From NCBI GenBank assembly GCA_021204375.1, contig JAJPZL010000251.1, forward strand, positions 1 to 6,085: 6,085 nucleotides of DNA, in the 5' to 3' direction. Each line of letters begins with the position of its first letter. The first letter of the stretch is position 1. The notes under the pieces are model-generated. The model saw only the letters and a list, made by a program, of their open reading frames with translations. It was not told where the DNA came from and made no database searches. Below are positions 1-6,085 of the stretch, one piece after another. The position numbers and the translations under genes are program-made. The DNA comes from Bacteroides sp. Lineage in GTDB: Bacteria; Bacteroidota; Bacteroidia; Bacteroidales; Bacteroidaceae.

Positions 1-50
1 GGTATATCTAACAAGATATAAAGTACTTCAGAATACAAGGTAGGATTCTG

Positions 51-110
51 CAACTCCTGCTGCAACTCCTGCTGCAACTCCTGCTGCAACTCCTGCTGTA
101 GGTTTTGCTG
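51..110 (-). repeat. 12-base tandem repeat encoding QQEL, four exact units plus one degenerate unit
   Basis: Four exact copies of CAACTCCTGCTG (plus strand) lie at 51-62, 63-74, 75-86 and 87-98, and a diverged fifth unit lies at 99-110. In the coding frame each unit reads CAG CAG GAG TTG (QQEL), giving a Gln/Leu/Glu-rich helical linker between the HATPase-like region and the C-terminal segment. The unit is a multiple of three, so copy-number change by slippage would alter linker length without shifting frame. Tails of this kind are common and vary in copy number in related Bacteroidales proteins. Confidence 0.95.
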
Positions 111-236
111 CTCTTGCTCCGAAACATAATTTCGCTTTACAAACTGTACTTGAAAGGATAGCCCGGCCTCCCTCCAGCGGAACTCTATTCCGGGATACTC
201 TTTTAATTCATCCGCTATAAGTTTCAATCCGTTTCC

Positions 237-239
237 CTA
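237..239 (-). other. In-frame TAG replacing an expected Trp codon (codon 349)
   Basis: The coding strand reads ATA GAC CAA TAG GGA AAC GGA, that is IDQ-stop-GNG. The conserved family block is IDQWGNG or IEEWGTG, so TGG to TAG explains the stop. It lies 78 codons after the first stop, in the same frame. Confidence 0.85.
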
Positions 240-470
240 TTGGTCTATGACTCCTATCCGTTTAAAGACAGGGGCTATCACCTTATTACGGGCATCATTC
301 TGGCGACTCTCCATGGCTGCATAATCAATAGAAGGAGGTAAAAGCCCAGGACTGGTGATCTCTACCATATCATCATAGATAGCAATCTTAATATCCTTAC
401 TAGTGAGTGAATAATCCCGGTGTACTATTGCATTTCTTATTACTTCGCATACGGCCTTTACCGGATATTC

Positions 471-473
471 TCA
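471..473 (-). other. In-frame TGA replacing an expected Trp codon (codon 271)
   Basis: The coding strand reads GTT TCC CGT TGA GAA TAT CCG, that is VSR-stop-EYP. The family block is SRWEYP, so TGG to TGA explains the stop. It ends the product before the ATPase-like half. The flanking sequence is not a homopolymer, so a routine indel error does not explain it. Confidence 0.85.
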
Positions 474-1304
474 ACGGGAAACAGTATACACACCTTTCAC
501 GACAGCTCCCTGATTTATATGGCGCAGTACAAAATTATAGGCCTCTTCCGCCTGTATGGCTATGTTGGATTGAATGCTTTTCTGATCAATAAATTCTTCC
601 GAAGTAATTCCTTTGAATCGGGCACACTCTACTTTTGCAAAAGGAAAGAGCGATCGATGGAGCTTATCGTCTGATAGTAATATTAAGGCATTAGTTGGGT
701 ATTCCGTTTCATTCAGGGTTTTAACAAGTTCCAGTTTCCGCAGCGTCTGAATGTCCAAAGCCTCACCTGTTTTATTCTGATACTCCTGCTTAAAACTCTC
801 AATATCCAACTCGTTCACTGTTTTATCCATTACAGGCTCACTATCAAAGGAAATATTCCTTTTCCGACGCTCCAGTTCGGTTATGATCTCCTCATCGGCT
901 AAGCGGTTAGAAGAGCCAACCCGGATGTAGGTTCCACTGAGTTTTCCTTTTTCTTTCAGGTAATAAGGAGGGGTACTACCCCGATAAATAGTAACGCGTA
1001 TAATATGTTTCTCTTCCTCAGTCAGGAAAGTAATTTCCGGTAGAATAGCCGGATAGCAACGGTCAAATATGATATTGCTTACCTGCTCTTCTATAGTTAC
1101 CAGCTCTTCTTCGGGCAATCCGGTCAATTCCCTCGGATGATTCCGGACATCGATATATAATTCACCACCGGCATCGTTAGCAAAGGCGCAAATGGTTTTG
1201 GCCAGATCCGCATGTTCGGGAAGAGTCTCTTTGAACTCCAATCGCCTGCCTTCGAGTTGTTGGATGATCTGTTTCATATTCATTGGAACTAACTGTTTTT
1301 AGTA

Positions 1305-4300
1305 TCAATTTGTATTTTCCTGTACTTCCTCCTCTAAATTCAAGCCAAGCTGTTGTGCCGATTCCTTTACAACTTTATAGATATGCGCAGATTCGTCCAA
1401 AGGTTTCAGGCTGGTAGACTTTGCCTTAAATGAAATCTCAATTTCTAATCCATTATTTTTTAAGGGAATAATGAAACTGGGAAACATATGTGTCCATTGA
1501 TCCATGGGTATTTTTCCGGAAATTTTAATGGATCTGAATTTCCGTACAGTATCTTGTGTGTCACTTTCAGGATTTTTCGGGTGGGCTACATTATCTTTAT
1601 CCGGCACATTTAAAGGTTGCGGCGGTGTGCTTGTAGGATTGCCACTTTCTGGCTGAAGTACTACGGTTTTGTCAACTAACCAATATTGTTTGTCCGTAAC
1701 ATTTAAATCAAATATATTTTCGTTATGATAAATACGGGTATAATTCCCTTCTTCACCGAAAGCCACATTAAATTCTCCATTATAGCAATATTTCTGTATA
1801 CAACTGGTTACTGCTTCAATTCCACTTATCATAGGTTTGTCGTCGTATTGTAGAAATGCTTCATACAGTGCTGTTACATTTACGGGAGACTCTACTGATG
1901 GGTACAAATGGTTGCTTTTCAACGTACCTGCTCCAATGGTTTTAATAAGCCATTCTTCTTCCATAATAGAATCAATCACATTCTTTGTAATTTGTGTATT
2001 GAAATCATTGGCGAAGTGTCTTACCTCAATGGTTTCAATTCCTTCCGTTGCCGAATGGCGCAATACCACATTGTAGATAGCTATTAACTGCTCATTCGCT
2101 TGATTGTCTGATTCTGTTTTACGGGCCAGAATGTCTTTTCTCTGTTCGCTATCCAGTTGCCCGTTGTACTCTTCCTGAGCTTTTTTGCAGGCCAGATACT
2201 CTAATAACTTGGTTTGCAATATACCTAAGTTGGTCTCAGAGCAAGTAAGATAAAATATCGTATTACGGTATATCCGTTGTGTATTGCCTTTTTTAGTCGC
2301 TATTTGCTTAATGTATGTTTTTACTTTACCGTTGATAGGGTTCGCTTGCGTAGCATAGTCGGGTCCTAAAATGACCAGTGTTAACGACTTTTGTTCTGGT
2401 ACATCTTCTGAATGGTTTATTAATATTCTTAACTGGCTGGTTGAGTGAGTCTGTGTATGTAACCTTTTCAATATTTCGGCTTTAATATCCTCTTTATTGA
2501 CATCTGATTTCGCTTTATTTACCAGAATATTAATATTCGGTTTTGCCTGGAACCAGTAATTCCGGGTTCCCACATTGGTAGAATAGAGATAAAATGCCAC
2601 CTGTTCTAACTTATTCAGGGCATTATTTATTTCACTATGATTGAAAGCATTGGGACGGAGCATACAGAGTTTTAATTGCTCTATGTTGAGCCCTTTATTC
2701 TGTAAATCCCCAATGGAGCTCATCAATAAGGTGGTTGCTATTCCCTGGGTCAGATTATATTTAGCAATATTGCTTCCCGGATCTTCGTTATCAATCTTAT
2801 ATGCGTTACTGGAAGTACCAATAACATCTGCGTGCATAACAGTTTCCCACTGGCTCCCCATCAAACTGGTGATCTGAGCTGTGAGTGTATGAAGATTAGC
2901 CAAGTTTACATCGGAAGTGTGAATAAGTGCCTGCGAACCGGTCAGTGCCCCCCGACGCATCCAGAGATCTTTTACAATAGAAGCCAGTAGTCTCAATACA
3001 CCTCTTGTACGCTGAAATCTGGAATCATTTCCCCACTTCAACCGGAACATATCTATCAGCTCCGGATGGAACGGATAAGATTTTCGCATTTTGTTGATAT
3101 AGTCCATACGGTCTGCATAGTCAGGCAGGTCGCGATAGCGGTTGTGATAGGTATTTTTATAACGTGTCAATACCTGTTCTATAACCTCCGGATTTTCTAC
3201 ATTCTCAAATAACCGTCGGCGTACTACTTCAAAGATTTCTTCGTCATCTACAGGTTTGATGCTGGTACCCACACGAATAATCCGGGTTTCCAGGGAAGAG
3301 AGTATTTGTTGGCCTGTTTCAGAAGAAGCAACTTCCGTAGCACTTGCCGGAAGAGTAGAGATGAGTAAGCAGCGGGGTATAGAAGAAACTACCTCTGTCA
3401 ATGTTTGTACAAAGCTGATTGTCTGGGTATAAAGACTACCACTCTCCACTTTTTTGGCAGTCGCTTTGTTGCAGTAATCAGCTAACTCGTCAATCAGGAG
3501 AAGAGCAGGTGCAGCCTGTTCCAGTATGGGTTTTATCAACGAGGCAGTAGGTGCAGTCAGGCTTTCATCGTTTTCCCGAATCCGGTTATAGCCCTCCTTT
3601 CCTCCTAACTGATAGGCCAGTTCACCCCACAGAGTACGGATGGTTATAAGGTCGTCCGTTTGCCTGCCCTGAACCACATCGGTAGTGTTATTCGTAAAAA
3701 CAGCTACTTTCGCATTGTCAAACTGAGGCATTACTCCCTGATTGAGTATCTGCTGGTGGTATACGGAGTTCATGAAGGAGCGACCCGCTTTGGCTATATG
3801 GTATAAAGAGATTAGGGTATGCGTTTTACCATCTCCAAATCCGGTCTGTAAAGAGATGACCCGATTATCTGTTTCCTCTCCATTCAGGGCACGAATGACC
3901 CGATTGGAGATATCTCGCAATCCGGCAGTGATATAGGTCTTCTCAAAAAAGATGGTCGGATTGCTGTATACTTCCTGTCCGGTACCTAAGGCTACTTCAC
4001 TCAGATTGGCAGCAAACACGGACTCATCCAACACTCCGTTCCGGATATCATAATGTGGATATACATTGGTAAACCAGGCAGGAATAGGAGAATCTTCTGT
4101 AAATGTTATATTTTTAGGAGTAACCTCCGGAGCCACCCCCCTATGCTGATGAGAAGAAATCTTATGCTGCTTTTTAATGTTCTCTATCTCTACTATTAAT
4201 TCTTTCATTTTCAGTAAGCGGGCTGCCAACTTGAGGTTGCTGAAGGTACGCTCTATTTCATCTTCATCCAATACCTGGTAATGGCTGCATTTATTCCGTG

Positions 4301-4613
4301 TCTCCTGGAGTTCCTGGAGGTAACTGATAAACTTATTTGCCTCTTTGATCGTGCCGAATTCCTGCTCGAGTTCCCGTTTGAAGTTGATAGCAAAATTCTG
4401 CAGGTTGTAGTAGTCAATAAGATTCATACAGGACGGATTTTCACCTTGTGCACGTATTGCCTGGTTCCATATGGCCTGTTTATCCGGATTTAGCTTTGAA
4501 TAATAGACTCCTTCCCAGGGTTCATGAGGAAAATGTTGTTGTAAGAGACTTACAACAAAAGGACGCATAGCGTCGAGAAATATGCCTAATGCTTTATGTA
4601 TCTGGTCGTTCAT
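1305..4613 (-). CDS. DUF499-family (COG1483) AAA+-like ATPase with N-terminal Swt1-type HEPN domain
   Basis: This is a complete 1102-residue protein, a normal length for the family. Residues 1-145 form an all-helical region carrying RNKCSH (R106-H111), the R-x4-H signature of HEPN ribonucleases, and resembling the Swt1-like HEPN domain. A basic linker follows. The P-loop ATPase core has Walker A GFGDGKT (258-264) and Walker B LLLIDE (371-376), then a sensor-like LLISTLPAS (416-424). The basic stretch RFQRTRGVLR (532-541) may supply an arginine finger. A Pro/Asp-rich linker at about 988-1023 leads to a small C-terminal domain (1024-1095). There is no signal peptide or membrane segment, so the protein is cytoplasmic. 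The ATG at 4611-4613 is 12 bases after the methyltransferase stop, with no Shine-Dalgarno sequence, as is common in Bacteroidota. DUF499 proteins recur beside DUF1156 methyltransferases in defence islands, where they are thought to be the ATP-driven partner, loosely comparable to the large ATPases of BREX. The exact activity is not established. All visible catalytic motifs are intact, unlike in both neighbouring genes. Confidence 0.95.
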   Translation of the reverse strand: MNDQIHKALGIFLDAMRPFVVSLLQQHFPHEPWEGVYYSKLNPDKQAIWNQAIRAQGENPSCMNLIDYYNLQNFAINFKRELEQEFGTIKEANKFISYLQELQETRNKCSHYQVLDEDEIERTFSNLKLAARLLKMKELIVEIENIKKQHKISSHQHRGVAPEVTPKNITFTEDSPIPAWFTNVYPHYDIRNGVLDESVFAANLSEVALGTGQEVYSNPTIFFEKTYITAGLRDISNRVIRALNGEETDNRVISLQTGFGDGKTHTLISLYHIAKAGRSFMNSVYHQQILNQGVMPQFDNAKVAVFTNNTTDVVQGRQTDDLITIRTLWGELAYQLGGKEGYNRIRENDESLTAPTASLIKPILEQAAPALLLIDELADYCNKATAKKVESGSLYTQTISFVQTLTEVVSSIPRCLLISTLPASATEVASSETGQQILSSLETRIIRVGTSIKPVDDEEIFEVVRRRLFENVENPEVIEQVLTRYKNTYHNRYRDLPDYADRMDYINKMRKSYPFHPELIDMFRLKWGNDSRFQRTRGVLRLLASIVKDLWMRRGALTGSQALIHTSDVNLANLHTLTAQITSLMGSQWETVMHADVIGTSSNAYKIDNEDPGSNIAKYNLTQGIATTLLMSSIGDLQNKGLNIEQLKLCMLRPNAFNHSEINNALNKLEQVAFYLYSTNVGTRNYWFQAKPNINILVNKAKSDVNKEDIKAEILKRLHTQTHSTSQLRILINHSEDVPEQKSLTLVILGPDYATQANPINGKVKTYIKQIATKKGNTQRIYRNTIFYLTCSETNLGILQTKLLEYLACKKAQEEYNGQLDSEQRKDILARKTESDNQANEQLIAIYNVVLRHSATEGIETIEVRHFANDFNTQITKNVIDSIMEEEWLIKTIGAGTLKSNHLYPSVESPVNVTALYEAFLQYDDKPMISGIEAVTSCIQKYCYNGEFNVAFGEEGNYTRIYHNENIFDLNVTDKQYWLVDKTVVLQPESGNPTSTPPQPLNVPDKDNVAHPKNPESDTQDTVRKFRSIKISGKIPMDQWTHMFPSFIIPLKNNGLEIEISFKAKSTSLKPLDESAHIYKVVKESAQQLGLNLEEEVQENTN

Positions 4614-4626
4614 ATATTCTGAATAT
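4614..4626. repeat. Short perfect inverted repeat filling the methyltransferase-ATPase gap
   Basis: ATATTCTGAATAT has two perfect 6-base arms around one central base. It occupies the whole 12-base gap between the methyltransferase stop and the ATPase ATG, plus the first base of the stop codon. It could be an operator-like site or a small structure affecting initiation. It is AT-rich and short, so chance is quite possible. It is not a terminator: it has no GC stem and no T tract. Confidence 0.3.
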
Positions 4627-6085
4627 TAAAAGTCCAACGTCGTTTGTTTATTAATAAATACTTTATCACAGTTCTGTATCAAGTCGGCCGCGTTTGCCAG
4701 GAGGCCTTCTACCTGTTTCAAGTCATCTCCTTCGGGAAGTAGTTCCTTTAGGGAAGCCAATACACGCCAGAAACTGTTGTTGGCCTCCGACCCTACTGTT
4801 TTAATATGCCTGAGCAGTTGCTTCCGGTTTTCTTCTTTCCAGAGTTTCATGGCTCGTTGTACCTGGTCTATCAACGGATGTTCAGCTTTTGTACCGGATA
4901 TATTATCCTGAATGCGTTCCTCATAAGAGGCTAAATGCTGTTGATTACCGGTCTTTATAAGGAGGTTATGATGAAAAATGTCGCTAATATTTATACTCAT
5001 TCCAACACGGGCAAACTTAGCTGCATTATCAAAATCTGTATCTCCCATTCCATTCATCTGCAGCCAGCCAATATAGAAACGGGTATATTCATCTCCATCA
5101 AATCCCCTTAATAAAGCATTGAAAGCAGCACTGCGTGCAAGTTCTAACAGATCTGCTACTTTTACCTCACTACCATCCGCTTTTTCAACAGATTCATATT
5201 TACCAAATTCACTGACCGCCTGACCAAAACAGGCAGTTAAAAGATCGGCACCCCGGAAACCTAACTGATACAAGGAATTAACTTCTTCCGTTACTTTTTC
5301 TTCAATAGCACGTTTTACCTGTTTAAAACTGGCATATCCCTTGCGTTCCGGCGGTCGGCAAGAGACTGTAACAGAGGATTCAAGGGCAGCTGCTGCTAAT
5401 CCCAAACTACGATTGGCCATTTCTGTATCCATAGGCCAACTGCCTGTAATATTCATGCGTGCTCCAAGTATAGAATTACAAAGGGTAGTCCAGGCCTCTG
5501 TACTTTGGTGTGCAAACATAATGCTCACCACATCAGAGGTTTGATATTCGATGGCATTAAAAATATCGGTCAGTTTCTTTTCAAAGTGTAATTTTGCTTC
5601 GGTTTCACTGTTATTATGATGATGTTTTAATACCGTACATTCTTCTGCTTTGGGAGTTTGTGGCGTAGCAAAATTCAACGGATAAATATCGCCTAATGTA
5701 CGCTTCATCCACACATAGAAAAAAATCGGATATATCCGCATAGGCAATTGCATCGTAATAAGGCGGATCTGTTACCACTGCTGTCAATGCTTTTGCTTCA
5801 AATTGTTCTTTCTCTCCACTGGAAGCATTTACCATTTGAGCAGCAAACGGATTGTCGCTTTCCGATTCTAAATAGCGAATAATCCATTCCAACTGATTGA
5901 TGGCACTTCCTGAACTTGTACAAAAAGGATTGGACTCCGGAAAATCGAAGACCATGGCTATAGCCTGCCTACTAAAAGGATGTTCCAACTTTTCTCCACT
6001 TGTATTCCATCTTCCTAACGAAGTATTAGCTATGGCAATCCGGTCAATCCAGATAGCTAAATAAGTAATATGATTATCCGTATGA
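4626..6085 (-). pseudogene. DUF1156-family (COG1743) adenine-specific DNA methyltransferase, C-terminal part, frameshifted
   Basis: This is the 3' part of a DNA methyltransferase gene whose 5' end lies beyond the right edge. The frame is open from base 6084 and, joined across one frameshift, encodes about 485 residues ending at the TAA at 4626-4628. The catalytic motif DPPYYDAIAYADISDFF (DPPY at 5758-5769) is the motif IV typical of amino-methyltransferases. The later FAHQSTEAW (5490-5516) and SWPMDTE match conserved C-terminal blocks of the COG1743 family. The SAM-binding motif and DUF1156 region are expected upstream, outside the window; family members are usually around 900 residues or more. 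Right after DPPY...SDFF the frame is lost in a run of seven T. With six T it reads on as FFYVWMKR, so the family sequence resumes one base out of phase. As written, translation ends at a stop near 5614. Expected role: methylating host DNA for self-recognition in a restriction-like system. The next gene begins 12 bases downstream. The family call is firm; real inactivation is uncertain because homopolymer errors are common. Confidence 0.92.
5719..5725 (-). other. T7 homopolymer at the methyltransferase frameshift
   Basis: On the coding strand the run begins with the last base of the GAT (Asp) codon and extends through TTT TTT. The continuing downstream frame requires only six T (GAT TTT TTC TAT), giving DFFYVW, which fits the family block after DPPY. 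The window therefore carries one extra T. It may be a sequencing or assembly error, a true mutation, or a slippage site; seven T is short for efficient transcriptional slippage. Confidence 0.85.

Larger units (their letters stand above)
1..1283 (-). pseudogene. AlbA_2 / HATPase_c_4 (RecG-like) putative nucleic-acid-binding regulator, two nonsense mutations, 3' end cut by window edge
   Basis: The gene starts at ATG 1281-1283, 21 bases after the ATPase stop, with no Shine-Dalgarno; a second ATG two codons later (1275-1277) is an alternative start. Residues 1-140 are a Schlafen-type AlbA_2 domain (LEFKE at 15-19, AKTICAFANDAGGELYI near 28-44, GTYIRVGSSNR at 117-127). A helical linker follows. 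The continuing frame gives a HATPase_c_4 region (RNAIVHRDYS, YDDMVEITSPGLLPP, RNKVIAPVFKRIG), then four QQEL repeats and the beginning of a likely C-terminal winged-helix segment (TLYSEVLYILLDI) at the edge. The frame is interrupted by TGA at codon 271 (471-473) and TAG at codon 349 (237-239). Both stand where family members have Trp (SRWEYP and IDQWGNG), and the protein resumes immediately in the same frame, so this is one damaged gene and not several. As written, the product would be 270 residues: AlbA domain and linker only. Such proteins are often annotated as ATP-dependent helicase-like or transcriptional regulators; their true function is unproven. The place after the ATPase suggests regulation of, or participation in, the same defence module. 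Confidence 0.9.

Noticed and set aside
51..98. CRISPR-like or non-coding direct repeat array
   Set aside because: The units are 12 bases, contiguous and without spacers, and they translate in the frame of the surrounding gene.
407..674. Small plus-strand reading frames, also at 1837-2076, 2641-2877, 3742-3936, 4281-4493 and 5341-5544
   Set aside because: All lie antisense within well-supported minus-strand genes, show no recognisable domain, and have no initiation signal that stands out.
1..1283. Alternative genetic code with TGA and TAG read as Trp
   Set aside because: Both TGA and TAG would need to mean Trp. The same gene uses TGG (FRW), the ATPase uses TGG for Trp throughout, and it ends normally at TGA.
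1284..1304. Internal promoter before the third gene
   Set aside because: The gap is only 21 bases and shows no clear Bacteroidota -33/-7 pair; readthrough from the ATPase gene is the simpler explanation.
4626..5753. A stand-alone 375-residue protein starting at ATG 5753
   Set aside because: Its first 11 residues are an out-of-frame reading of the DPPY region. From FFYVWMKR onward it is the true continuation of the methyltransferase, so it is the downstream half of a frameshifted gene.
5614..5988. A separate 124-residue protein starting at TTG 5988
   Set aside because: The frame is open upstream to the window edge with family-like sequence (AIWIDRIAIANTSLGRWNT), and its end after the T7 run is frameshifted nonsense.

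Overview
The window reads entirely from right to left (minus strand). It holds three closely packed genes that look like one operon: the C-terminal part of a DUF1156-family (COG1743) adenine-specific DNA methyltransferase (4626 to the right edge), a complete 1102-residue DUF499-family (COG1483) P-loop ATPase with an N-terminal Swt1-like HEPN domain (1305-4613), and a Schlafen AlbA_2 / HATPase_c_4 (RecG-like) protein that runs off the left edge (1-1283). The gaps between genes are 12 and 21 bases. No RNA gene, CRISPR array, transposase or terminator is visible. The operon promoter must lie beyond the right edge, because no intergenic space in the window could hold one.

The organism is most likely a member of the Bacteroidota, probably Bacteroidales. 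Base composition is moderate to AT-rich. Neither internal gene start has a Shine-Dalgarno sequence, only A/T-rich upstream bases. The third gene closely resembles the AlbA/HATPase proteins with glutamine- and leucine-rich repeat tails that I associate with Bacteroides and Parabacteroides. This placement rests on recognition, not on a search.

A DUF1156 methyltransferase next to a DUF499 ATPase is a recurrent pair in bacterial and archaeal defence islands, usually interpreted as a restriction-modification-like or BREX-like anti-phage module. Here the methyltransferase would mark self DNA, the large ATPase would act as a remodelling or sensing factor carrying a possible HEPN ribonuclease, and the third protein might be a regulator or an additional nucleic-acid-binding part. 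These roles are inference.

The striking feature is damage. The methyltransferase is interrupted by a one-base expansion of a T7 run (5719-5725) just after its catalytic DPPY motif. The third gene carries two in-frame stops (TGA at 471-473, TAG at 237-239), each exactly where a tryptophan would be expected and each one G-to-A change from TGG. Only the central ATPase is intact. Either the module is decaying or silenced, or at least the homopolymer change is a sequencing or assembly error.
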